A stretch of DNA of 5,664 nucleotides from Lentisphaeria bacterium (GTDB taxonomy: Bacteria; Verrucomicrobiota; Lentisphaeria; Oligosphaerales; JAFGRS01), in assembly GCA_016935045.1 (NCBI GenBank), contig JAFGRS010000160.1, positions 1 through 5,664 of the forward strand. The letters are read 5' to 3'. The notes under the pieces are model-generated. The model was not told where the DNA came from and made no database searches. It worked only from the letters and a program-made list of their open reading frames with translations. Position 1 is the stretch's first letter. Every line of letters starts with the position of its first letter. Below are positions 1-5,664 of this stretch, in pieces. The position numbers and the translations under genes were made by a program.

Positions 1-4
1 GCCG

Positions 5-90
5 CTTGATGGCTGGCGCTGTGCGCCGGACAGCAACGGATGCGTGAGCCGCGAGCCGATGGCCCGGCGCGCAGCGTCCGGGCCATCAAG
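5..90. repeat. Inverted repeats at left edge
   Basis: A perfect 10-bp inverted repeat, GATGGCCCGG (58-67) and CCGGGCCATC (78-87), encloses a 10-nt spacer. The right arm region also pairs with a more distant arm: CTTGATGGC (5-13) is the exact complement of GCCATCAAG (82-90). The two pairings compete, because GATGGC occurs at both 8-13 and 58-63. A smaller GGCGC-TGT-GCGCC hairpin sits at 15-27. No T-run follows, so this is not a classic terminator. It could be a folded RNA, a recombination-site remnant, or the tail of an element that begins outside the window. The structure is seen directly; a role is not. Confidence 0.5.
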
Positions 91-95
91 TGATT

Positions 96-175
96 GTGTT
101 GAAGAACACTTCCACATACCATTCCGGCGACGGGCGGTCCAAGCTCACGTCGCGCGGCCACCATATGGGAGTGTT
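96..175. repeat. Nested inverted repeats in non-coding stretch
   Basis: GTGTT-GAAG-AACAC forms a perfect 5-bp hairpin at 96-109. The arm AACACTTCC (105-113) also pairs, with one G-T pair, with GGGAGTGTT (167-175). Inside that larger loop, GCGACG (127-132) is complementary to CGTCGC (148-153). These are short arms in GC-rich DNA, so chance is possible. They add to the dyads on both sides. I see no convincing gene in the gene-free stretch from 1 to 253. Confidence 0.35.
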
Positions 176-253
176 GCCCGTCAGGGGGGCGCTTTCAAGC
201 GAGTGCCTCGTCCGCCGCTTGACTGCGTGAGGGGCGCCGGGGATATTTCAACA

Positions 254-275
254 TAGTATGCCGTGAGGCATGCTA
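254..275 (+). other. Hairpin with GTGA (GNRA-type) loop
   Basis: TAGTATGCC (254-262), loop GTGA (263-266) and GGCATGCTA (267-275) form a 9-bp stem with a single G-U pair. The loop fits the stable GNRA tetraloop class if transcribed. It lies directly at the first possible ATG (270) of the integrase fragment and about 80 bp before the more likely internal ATG (354). It could act in the leader of the former integrase gene or be part of a recombination site. The structure is certain; function is unknown. Confidence 0.5.
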
Positions 276-470
276 ACTTCCAGTGGGAGAAGATGTCATG
301 ATCAAGGTCCCCTCGGGACTGTGGCGGAGATACGACGCGAGCAATACCAGGCGATGCGCGACCAGATCCAGATGCGCAACTACTCGCCGAAGACACTGAA
401 CACGTACACGCACTGGACGCGCCGGTTCCAGTCGTTCACGCGCAGCAAGCCGCCGGAAGTGCTGGATTTG
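270..470 (+). pseudogene. Truncated tyrosine recombinase (integron/phage integrase type), N-terminal fragment
   Basis: The frame contains MRDQIQMRNYSPKTLNTY followed by THWTRRFQSFTRSKPPEVL. The pattern of a basic helix, NYSPKT, Y..W.RRF and then a short K/H-P-P-E-type segment is characteristic of the SAM-like core-binding domain at the start of integron and phage-type tyrosine recombinases. Full-length relatives have roughly 300-400 residues and carry the catalytic R..H-x-x-R..Y in their C-terminal half. Here recognisable sequence stops near 470. The frame stays open to 710 only as proline- and arginine-rich non-homologous sequence, and after 566 it overlaps the opposite-strand gene. The likely original start is ATG at 354, which matches where relatives begin; ATG at 270 is the first possible one. 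No catalytic residue is present, so the product cannot be an active recombinase. I infer a remnant left by deletion or rearrangement. Confidence 0.7.
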
Positions 471-520
471 AACCCACGGCAGGGTTGCCCATGCGGCGGT
501 ACGCCCAACCGACGCGGGTA

Positions 521-536
521 CGGCGGGGACCCGCCG
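521..536 (-). terminator. GC hairpin after the barrel-protein gene (possible terminator)
   Basis: CGGCGG (521-526) and CCGCCG (531-536) form a perfect 6-bp GC-only stem with a 4-nt loop, or 7 bp if the loop-closing G-C is counted. It lies about 30 nt beyond the minus-strand stop codon at 566-568. An alternative overlapping pairing, GCGGGT (514-519) with ACCCGC (529-534), also exists. No U-tract follows on the minus strand, so intrinsic termination is uncertain. Confidence 0.3.
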
Positions 537-565
537 GCTGCGGATGTATGGGACCGCCGACCTGC

Positions 566-2470
566 TCACGGGACCCGGGCCGCGTCTTCCAGAACGAAGA
601 TCCGCGTCTGCTCATCCGCCGGGAACCGCACCTCACGACCCGCAACGCCGGCGAAATCCCGGAGAGATACGGTTCGCGGCGCCCCGCCATGGACTACCCC
701 CGGGTCATAGGTCAGAACCGCGTGCCTGCGGCCAAGAGACACGCGGCGCACAATGGGCAGGCCTTCGGCAAATTGCCGCTGGGCCGGAACGTCGATGTGG
801 ACGTCGCCATGGCGGAGCAGCGCCTCGAAGGGCTTGACCAGGGCCAGGCCCTCGACCATGGCCGCCACCGGTTCGGAGGCCGGGCGCAGTAGGGACAGCA
901 GCCTCTCCCGCGGCAGCGAAAGGGAGGGGAACTGCTCATCGTTGCCATGGTTGGCCTGACCGGGACGGATCTTCCGGAAGGTCACGTTGTCCGTCCCTTC
1001 GTCCAGGCCCAGGACATGCAGCACGTCGTAGCGGCGGAAGGCCTCCGTCAGGCCATCCGTTCCCTGCGCCTCGAAGGGGCGGGCCACCATCACGTCGTGG
1101 TACTCCCACTCCGGAGTCGAGTCAGCATCGGGGGTGTCCGTGGGTGGGCGACGGGGCGCCTTCGAGCGCAGGGACACGGTATGGTGTGAGCCTGTGCCGG
1201 ACCAATTCCAGTTCACCAGTCCATCCACGCCGGTGAAGAATGCCGCCGCGGTCATGGCCCGCTGTTCCTCGTCGGGCAACGGCTGCCCGCGCCACCAGCG
1301 CCAGCCGGCGCCCCCTCCATGCAACAGCGTCCAGTAGTACGGCCGCACCCGCTTGCCCGGATCGGCCGAACGCACCAGGCGCAGGTTGAGGTCGATGTTG
1401 GCCAGCGTGTAGGCGACGTTCCTCGGGTCCCAGTAGAAGCAGTACACCGAGTTGTTGACGATGTCGACCTGCTCCAGGATGCGGCGTCCGAAGGCGTTCC
1501 AGGCGAAATCCGTGTTCGGGTCGGGATCGGCCGTCTCGATCCCGTACCACCTGCGGCCGCAGGGGGACCAGCCGTAGATGCTGATGGTGTCCCAGCCTGC
1601 CTGGCGGGCAGCGGTCACGGACGAAAGATAGGTCTGGGCATACCCGTCGTAGTAGCGCCGCTCGAAGGCGGCGCGTTCGGTTTCGGGTCCGTTGCCGGGA
1701 TACCACGGTTGCTGCCGCAGGGTCTCGGGAGTCAACAGGGGGTGTTCCTGATCGATCATCAGCAGATCGGCATGTGCCTTGGCCGCGAGGGCATCGCCGC
1801 TGCGCCGGAAGGACCCCGCCTCGCCATGCATGCGCACCAGATCGAGGCCGTGCAGAAGGTCGTAGCGTCCCGCGGGAATGCCATGCTCGGGCAGCCACCG
1901 CTGCCAGTTCACGAAGCCCCCCCAGTGCAGCACCAGGGTCCCCTCGGGCCAATGCGCCGTTTCCGCACGGCTGCGGGTGTAGGGGAAGAGGACGTTGAAC
2001 CCGTGCAGGGCGGCGTAGTCCTGCATGTCGAAGTTGTGGTGGCCCCCGTAGCTGAACTCGCAGGTGAAGTGGCGCAGCCGGAAGGGGAGGATATCCCGGG
2101 CCACGTAGGGGCGGGCCTCGGGCGGGCAGTCGTCGGCCTGGCGCGGGTCGTAGGTGACCGTGCGCTCGCCCGCGACCGGGGGGCGGGGATCCACCGCCAC
2201 CCCCCGGAGTTGGTCAATCACGACTCCGTCCCCGGGGGTCAGTTCAAGCCGGCCAGGCCCCGCCGGAAGCGTGACGGCGTGCCATGCGGGTACGAGCCCG
2301 GCGAGACGCTCGATGTCTGCGGCGGCCTGACGCTCCACGTCCGCCTCCGGAAATGGCGCGGCGGCGAGACACCCCACCAGAATCGAGAGCATGGGCAGAG
2401 ACTCCCACGGGATGCGCCGGTGCCGGGCGTGGGCTTTGCCTGCGGCCGGGGGGTGATGTGGCTGCAGCAT
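566..2470 (-). CDS. Putative exported TIM-barrel glycoside-hydrolase-like protein
   Basis: The product has 634 residues and I do not recognise a named family. Residues 1-19 are basic (GKAHARHRR) and 25-39 are hydrophobic, which resembles an export signal. The LVGC at 31-34 resembles a lipobox, so it may be a lipoprotein. Residues about 125-425 look like an eight-strand barrel. Candidate strands end in FTCEFSYGGHH (135-145), FNVLFPYTR (158-166), LVRMHGEAG (211-219), ADLLMIDQEH (234-243), DTISIYGWSPC (294-304), SVYCFYWDPR (341-350), VRPYYWTLLH (375-384) and GLVNWNWSG (417-425). The acidic pair D240/E242 at strand four and the many aromatic residues near strand ends recall retaining glycosidases; the arrangement is reminiscent of the DxE of GH56 hyaluronidases, which is only an analogy. 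Residues about 530-634 form a beta-rich tail. The start at 2470 has GGAAAGG 9 nt upstream. An alternative ATG at 2392 (residue 27) has GGGAG 9 nt upstream but would leave a signal without positive charge. Gene and strand are well supported by sustained, sensible protein sequence; enzyme activity is inferred. Confidence 0.8.
   Translation of the reverse strand: MLQPHHPPAAGKAHARHRRIPWESLPMLSILVGCLAAAPFPEADVERQAAADIERLAGLVPAWHAVTLPAGPGRLELTPGDGVVIDQLRGVAVDPRPPVAGERTVTYDPRQADDCPPEARPYVARDILPFRLRHFTCEFSYGGHHNFDMQDYAALHGFNVLFPYTRSRAETAHWPEGTLVLHWGGFVNWQRWLPEHGIPAGRYDLLHGLDLVRMHGEAGSFRRSGDALAAKAHADLLMIDQEHPLLTPETLRQQPWYPGNGPETERAAFERRYYDGYAQTYLSSVTAARQAGWDTISIYGWSPCGRRWYGIETADPDPNTDFAWNAFGRRILEQVDIVNNSVYCFYWDPRNVAYTLANIDLNLRLVRSADPGKRVRPYYWTLLHGGGAGWRWWRGQPLPDEEQRAMTAAAFFTGVDGLVNWNWSGTGSHHTVSLRSKAPRRPPTDTPDADSTPEWEYHDVMVARPFEAQGTDGLTEAFRRYDVLHVLGLDEGTDNVTFRKIRPGQANHGNDEQFPSLSLPRERLLSLLRPASEPVAAMVEGLALVKPFEALLRHGDVHIDVPAQRQFAEGLPIVRRVSLGRRHAVLTYDPGVVHGGAPRTVSLRDFAGVAGREVRFPADEQTRIFVLEDAARVP
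2402..2406 (-). promoter_or_regulatory. Alternative ribosome binding site for barrel-protein gene
   Basis: On the minus strand GGGAG lies 9 nt before the ATG at 2392. It competes with GGAAAGG (2480-2486), which lies 9 nt before the ATG at 2470. Sequence alone does not settle the start. The longer form is preferred because it supplies the basic region expected ahead of a hydrophobic export signal. Confidence 0.3.
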
Positions 2471-2555
2471 GGTTCCGGGCCTTTCCGGGAGCATCCTACC
2501 CCATCGGGTCGGATGCATCACCATGGCTTGCGCCCGGCCGGAAGTCAACCATGTT

Positions 2556-2573
2556 CCGGATTGGACGATCCGG
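2556..2573. promoter_or_regulatory. Dyad CCGGAT-N6-ATCCGG, possible operator
   Basis: A perfect 6-bp inverted repeat with a 6-bp spacer gives an 18-bp palindrome, the size typical of a dimeric regulator's site. It is 86 bp from the minus-strand start at 2470 and 274 bp from the plus-strand start. The dyad is seen directly. A regulatory role is inference from its position between divergent genes; chance occurrence in GC-rich DNA is quite possible. Confidence 0.3.
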
Positions 2574-2664
2574 CGAACCGATTCCCGCCGCCCCTGTCCC
2601 TGCGGCAGAGCAGAGCCGATTCGGGAAAAGGGAAGGCGGCGGCCGCGCTCGCTCCTTTCCCTGC

Positions 2665-2784
2665 GATCGTCGCTCCACCGGGACAAGCCCGGCGGCGGCG
2701 TTGGGATCGTCGCTCCACCGGGGCGAGCCCGGCGGCGGCGTTGGGATCGTGGCTCCACCGGGGCGAGCCCGGCGGCGGCGTTGG
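2665..2784. repeat. Three tandem copies of a 40-bp hairpin-forming repeat
   Basis: Copies occupy 2665-2704, 2705-2744 and 2745-2784 with an exact 40-bp period. Copies 1 and 2 differ at two positions (ACAAG versus GCGAG in the loop). Copies 2 and 3 differ at one (GATCGTC versus GATCGTG). Each copy contains CCACCGGG, a 5-nt loop and CCCGGCGG. Read on the minus strand this is an 8-bp stem closed entirely by Watson-Crick pairs plus one G-U, while the plus strand has an A-C mismatch there. This hints that the functional RNA, if any, is minus-strand. A 40-bp period is not a multiple of three, which argues against coding. The array ends 62 bp before the start of the propeller-protein gene. The near-identity of copies indicates recent expansion or homogenisation. 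Confidence 0.9.
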
Positions 2785-2831
2785 GACTGGCGAACAGCCC
2801 TGAGCGCAGGGGTGGTGTGTCTTCGGGGCAG

Positions 2832-2837
2832 AAAGGA
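2832..2837 (+). promoter_or_regulatory. Ribosome binding site of propeller-protein gene
   Basis: AAAGGA lies 9 nt before the ATG at 2847. This spacing, plus a good signal peptide immediately after that ATG, fixes the start in preference to the many upstream in-frame ATGs that run through the repeat array. Confidence 0.6.
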
Positions 2838-2846
2838 CGGGATTGG

Positions 2847-5270
2847 ATGTCGGCGCGTCCTTCTTCACACAACCGCGGAGGGCGGGTCCCGGGGCTTCTG
2901 GGAACGGTCCTGCTGGCTGCCTGGCTGCCCTGCCGGGGGCGGGCGCAGGCGGAGGGAGTGGACATGCACGGAGCTACGGAGATTCAGCCGCGCCTCATGG
3001 GGATGGGTGGGGCGTTCTTCTTCCCGGAGCGGGGGGAGTGGATCGTCGAGGTGCAGCGCTGGAAGCGCCGCCCGGGGGACCGGGACAGCCATCTTCGGGC
3101 CGTGCTGTTCGCGCCCGACCGGACCGTGTTGCACGATGTCCTGCTCCCGGGTCCGGGGGAAGGGGCCCCCGCGGAGCAGCGCGTGCGCCTGTCGGCCCGG
3201 GTGGAACACCTCGGGGTGTACGGTCTGCTGGTGACCAGCCCCGAGGACCGCTACGGCGACTACACCGTGTGGGGGTTCCGCAGCAACTGCGACAGATACC
3301 TCATCGAGACCTCCCGGGGCCATCGCGACCGGCGCCACGAGGAACCCATCGTGCTTGCCGGCCCGGAACGCCCGGGCGAGGTGTGCTTCCTGCCCCGGGC
3401 AGGAGAGTTCCGGATCGATCTGCGGAACCTGCCGCCGGCCGACGAACCGATGGCGCTGCTCGATGGGACCGGCACTGCCCTGGCCTCCCTGGTCCGCAAC
3501 CCGGATGGGACCGCGCACCACCAAGTCCCCGCCGGCGTCCGCGAGCCGTTGCCCTGGCGGCTGCTCCTGCCGCGCGGCCAGGCGGTGGTCGAGATCGACG
3601 GCGTCACCCGCTGGGCCGCCGACGACCTCTACCGGGACATGGCGCTGTGGGCGCCGGACCCGGGCGCCATGTTCCCCCTGCCGGAGAACCGTTGGCTTCT
3701 GCAGCCGTACCGTCTCCGGGCCTTCGGCCGGCGGGGGTCCGAGGGGAGCGCCGTGTTCACGGTGCACAACAACGCGACCCGGGAGAGGACGGTGGACCTG
3801 GCCCTCGAATTCGACGGTGCGGCGTGGGAGGCCGCCCTGTCGGCGCCGTACGTCACGTTGCCGCCCCGGGAAGACGTCGCCGTGACGCTCCGCTACCGGG
3901 TCCCCGACGCCGGTACGGCCTGGAACTGCCGCATCCGGGCCACACCCAGGGGTGAGGCCGGGTTCACGACCTACTCGTCCTTTGCCCTCTTCCCGGGAGC
4001 CGCACCCGCCGCGGCAACCCTCGAAGTCCCCGTGGTGCTTGCCCCCTACCGACACGAGAACGAGCAGTTCGGCTATCGGCCCACCTATCCCGTCGAACAA
4101 CAGATGTACTTCGACGGCGCGAACCGGCCCTACGTGGCCGGAGAACGTGCCCTGCGCGTGCGGCGCGAAGGCGTCTGGCATGATCTGCCGTACTCCCGCG
4201 TTTCCGGGGCCGCGGCAGGAGCTTCGGTGACTCTGCGCTCGACCAAGGTCGCCTTCGACCGGCGGGACCATGCCTATGTCGTGGTCACGTCCCACGGCGC
4301 CCCGGCACTGCTGCGCACCCGGGACGGGGGCCTTACGGCCGACCTCACGCCCATCCCGGGGAACGGCTCCTTCGACATCGAGCAGTTCTCCGGACACAAT
4401 GTGCCGGAGGGTCCTCCTCCCCTGATCCGGGTCACCCGCACCGCCAAGGACCCCAACCTCATCTGGCGCAGTCTCAACGATCTGGACCTGTTCGTTCCCC
4501 GGGAGCGTGCCGACGGCGCCATCGACATGGGCGAGCCCATCCGGCTGTCCCGCCAGTGCATCGGTGTTTCCGGCCACTCGGGGATGCCCTCCTCCATCGT
4601 CTCCCGCGGCAACCGGGTCCATGTGGCCTGGGGTGAAGCCACCGAGCCCGGCGCCGATGTCCCCGGGGTGCCGACCTATGTGGCAACCTACGACCGGGAG
4701 GAGAGAACCCTCGGCGCACCCGTGCTGATCGGGTACGGCCCTCCCGCCAACGACGTGCACAACTCGCCCTGCATCACCATGGATGGCAAAGGGACCCTCC
4801 ATGTGCTGGTCGGCACTCACGGACGCACCTTCCGGTACGCGCGCTCCCTGCAGCCCAACGACAGCCGGGGAGGCTGGACCGAGGCGGAAAACGTCGGCCG
4901 TGACCTCAGCCAGACCTACGTGGGACTGGTATGCGACCGCAACGATACCCTCCACCTGGTGTTCCGACTCTGGCGCTCCGACCCAACCATCCACCCCTTC
5001 GGGAGCTTCGCCACCCTGGCCCACATGAGCAAAGCCCCGGACAGCCCCTGGTCGGAACCCCGCATCCTGGTGACCGCGGCATTCGCAAACTACAGCATCT
5101 TCTACCACCGCCTGACCATCGACCACCGCGGCCGCCCATTCCTCTCCTACGACTACTGGTCGACCTACTGGTTCTACCGCAACGACCGGCGCGAGCGACA
5201 CCGGGCCCTTCTCTGTTCCCCGGACAGCGGCGCAAGCTGGAAGCTGGTGGACGACGAAGACCTGCGCTGA
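2847..5270 (+). CDS. Exported multidomain protein with BNR/Asp-box beta-propeller (sialidase/polysaccharide-lyase-like)
   Basis: The product has 807 residues. Residues 1-35 form a signal peptide: basic start, hydrophobic VPGLLGTVLLAAWL (14-27), and A-Q-A cleavage after 35. About 40-165 and 165-270 are beta-rich domains I do not recognise. About 285-383 resembles an Ig-like NEW3/NPCBM-associated domain, with FTVHNNATRERTVDLALEF at 304-322. From about 395 to the end the sequence is propeller-like. Blade strands recur as VAFDRRDHAYVVVTS (468-482), IVSRGNRVHVAWG (584-596), ITMDGKGTLHVLVG (643-656), LVCDRNDTLHLVFR (694-707) and LTIDHRGRPFLSYD (756-769). Asp-boxes are TRDGGLT (491-497) and a canonical SPDSGASW (791-798). 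NDVHNSP (635-641) resembles the H-N-x-P motif of the BNR_4 family, which contains polysaccharide lyases such as ulvan lyases. The fold is well supported. Whether it is a lyase, a sialidase-like hydrolase or a binding protein is undecided. It is divergent from the barrel gene and probably secreted. Confidence 0.85.
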   Translation: MSARPSSHNRGGRVPGLLGTVLLAAWLPCRGRAQAEGVDMHGATEIQPRLMGMGGAFFFPERGEWIVEVQRWKRRPGDRDSHLRAVLFAPDRTVLHDVLLPGPGEGAPAEQRVRLSARVEHLGVYGLLVTSPEDRYGDYTVWGFRSNCDRYLIETSRGHRDRRHEEPIVLAGPERPGEVCFLPRAGEFRIDLRNLPPADEPMALLDGTGTALASLVRNPDGTAHHQVPAGVREPLPWRLLLPRGQAVVEIDGVTRWAADDLYRDMALWAPDPGAMFPLPENRWLLQPYRLRAFGRRGSEGSAVFTVHNNATRERTVDLALEFDGAAWEAALSAPYVTLPPREDVAVTLRYRVPDAGTAWNCRIRATPRGEAGFTTYSSFALFPGAAPAAATLEVPVVLAPYRHENEQFGYRPTYPVEQQMYFDGANRPYVAGERALRVRREGVWHDLPYSRVSGAAAGASVTLRSTKVAFDRRDHAYVVVTSHGAPALLRTRDGGLTADLTPIPGNGSFDIEQFSGHNVPEGPPPLIRVTRTAKDPNLIWRSLNDLDLFVPRERADGAIDMGEPIRLSRQCIGVSGHSGMPSSIVSRGNRVHVAWGEATEPGADVPGVPTYVATYDREERTLGAPVLIGYGPPANDVHNSPCITMDGKGTLHVLVGTHGRTFRYARSLQPNDSRGGWTEAENVGRDLSQTYVGLVCDRNDTLHLVFRLWRSDPTIHPFGSFATLAHMSKAPDSPWSEPRILVTAAFANYSIFYHRLTIDHRGRPFLSYDYWSTYWFYRNDRRERHRALLCSPDSGASWKLVDDEDLR

Positions 5271-5307
5271 TGCCCGCGACTCCCCCCCCGGAAACTCCGC
5301 CGGCGCA

Positions 5308-5664
5308 TCAGGGCCCGCCAGGACGTCGCCCGGGGACGAGGAGGATCTCGATCCGGCGGTTGCGGGCACGCCCCTCCTCGCTCTCGTTGTCGGCCACCGG
5401 GTGGTACTCCGCGTGGCCTACGGCCTCGATTCTCTCCGGCGCCATGCCGGCCGTGTCAACGAGAAAGTGCACCACGTGGGTCGCCCGGGCGGTTGAGAGT
5501 TCCCAGTTGCTGGGGTACTTCTGGCGCAGCGCAGAGGAGATGGGCTTGTTGTCGGTGTGGCCTTCGACGCGGATGTGGACATCCCGGATCCTGGCGATGG
5601 CCGTTCCGACACGCTGGAGGACCCCCATGCCCTCGGCGGTGACGTCCGTATCCCCCATGGGGAA
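5308..5664 (-). CDS. OmpA/MotB-family protein, C-terminal peptidoglycan-binding domain (partial)
   Basis: Only the last 118 residues are inside the window. The frame stays open to the edge, and its first visible residues (F-P-M-G-D-T-D-V-T-A-E-G) align with the family's strand before the first helix, so the ATG at 5658 is internal. The OmpA-type peptidoglycan-binding domain is clear: VEGHTDNKPI, then SNWELSTARATHVVHFL, then RIEAVGHAEYHPVADN, ending in RARNRRIEILLVP. GHTDN and NRRIE carry the conserved Asp and Arg that hold diaminopimelate in this family. The HTDNKPI and YPSNWELSTARA wording is closer to flagellar stator protein MotB than to outer-membrane OmpA. The membrane helix and proton-carrying Asp that would settle this lie outside. 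The gene converges on the propeller gene with 37 bp between stops and no clear terminator there. Confidence 0.9.
   Translation of the reverse strand, partial: FPMGDTDVTAEGMGVLQRVGTAIARIRDVHIRVEGHTDNKPISSALRQKYPSNWELSTARATHVVHFLVDTAGMAPERIEAVGHAEYHPVADNESEEGRARNRRIEILLVPGRRPGGP

Larger units (their letters stand above)
2471..2846. other. Divergent intergenic control region
   Basis: These 376 bases separate the starts of the two large, oppositely oriented genes and must hold promoters for both. I see no convincing sigma-70 -35/-10 pair on either strand. Visible elements are an 18-bp dyad (2556-2573), three 40-bp tandem repeats (2665-2784) and a ribosome binding site for the plus-strand gene (2832-2837). 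Open frames run through the region on both strands, but they translate the repeat into proline-, arginine- and alanine-rich sequence and look non-coding. Confidence 0.6.

Noticed and set aside
44..256. Small 70-codon open frame on the plus strand
   Set aside because: It has Arg/Pro/Ser-rich composition, no ribosome binding site and no recognisable domain, and it overlaps the inverted-repeat region.
450..540. Complete tRNA gene on the minus strand
   Set aside because: Only the T-loop consensus is present. The T-stem is mismatched, and no acceptor stem, D-arm or anticodon arm could be assembled.
2665..2784. CRISPR array
   Set aside because: The 40-bp units abut directly with no unique spacers, and no cas gene is in the window.
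1319..2803. Plus-strand open frame of 494 codons opposite the barrel gene
   Set aside because: It is antisense to the well-supported minus-strand gene, has low-complexity composition and runs into the tandem repeats.
2469..2846. Longer N-terminal extension of the propeller protein from ATG at 2469
   Set aside because: It reads through the repeat array. The ATG at 2847 has an AAAGGA site and a complete signal peptide right after it.
2471..2965. Longer N-terminal extension of the minus-strand barrel protein, up to 2965
   Set aside because: The extension translates the 40-bp repeat and the divergent gene's start into Pro/Arg/Ala-rich sequence. It would bury the export signal inside the protein.
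2865..5369. Very long minus-strand open frame (834 codons) opposite the propeller gene
   Set aside because: It is the antisense of a real gene with strong G/C third positions. Its product is a Gly/Val/Arg/His-rich string with no domain, whereas the plus-strand frame has a signal peptide, Asp-boxes and blade repeats.

Overview
The window is GC-rich bacterial DNA with two large, divergently transcribed genes for exported proteins. A broken integrase lies at the left end and the end of an OmpA/MotB-type gene at the right end. No taxonomic marker is present. High GC, large secreted sugar-active-looking proteins with several beta-rich domains, and GC-rich intergenic tandem repeats suggest a polysaccharide-degrading environmental bacterium. 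A member of the Verrucomicrobiota/Kiritimatiellota/Planctomycetota (PVC) group is my guess, and it is only an inference.

Layout. Positions 1-253 hold no gene but contain several inverted repeats. From 254 there is a 9-bp hairpin with a GTGA loop, then an open frame carrying only the N-terminal SAM-like part of a tyrosine recombinase of integron/phage integrase type. Recognisable similarity ends near 470 and no catalytic domain follows. A GC-only hairpin at 521-536 lies just beyond the end of the next gene. Positions 566-2470 on the minus strand encode a 634-residue putative exported TIM-barrel protein, glycoside-hydrolase-like, with a DxE motif at the fourth predicted strand. Positions 2471-2846 are a divergent intergenic region with an 18-bp dyad and three exact-period 40-bp tandem repeats, each able to form a hairpin. 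Positions 2847-5270 on the plus strand encode an 807-residue exported protein with N-terminal beta-sandwich-like domains and a C-terminal BNR/Asp-box beta-propeller. Positions 5308-5664 on the minus strand hold the C-terminal peptidoglycan-binding domain of an OmpA/MotB-family protein that runs off the window.

How the genes may work together. The two large genes share one control region and both products appear to be exported. The simplest reading is a small carbohydrate-processing module: a barrel enzyme plus a sialidase/lyase-like propeller protein acting on the same glycan. No substrate can be named from sequence alone. The MotB-like gene converges on the propeller gene and is probably unrelated. 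The integrase remnant suggests that the left flank has undergone past integration or decay.
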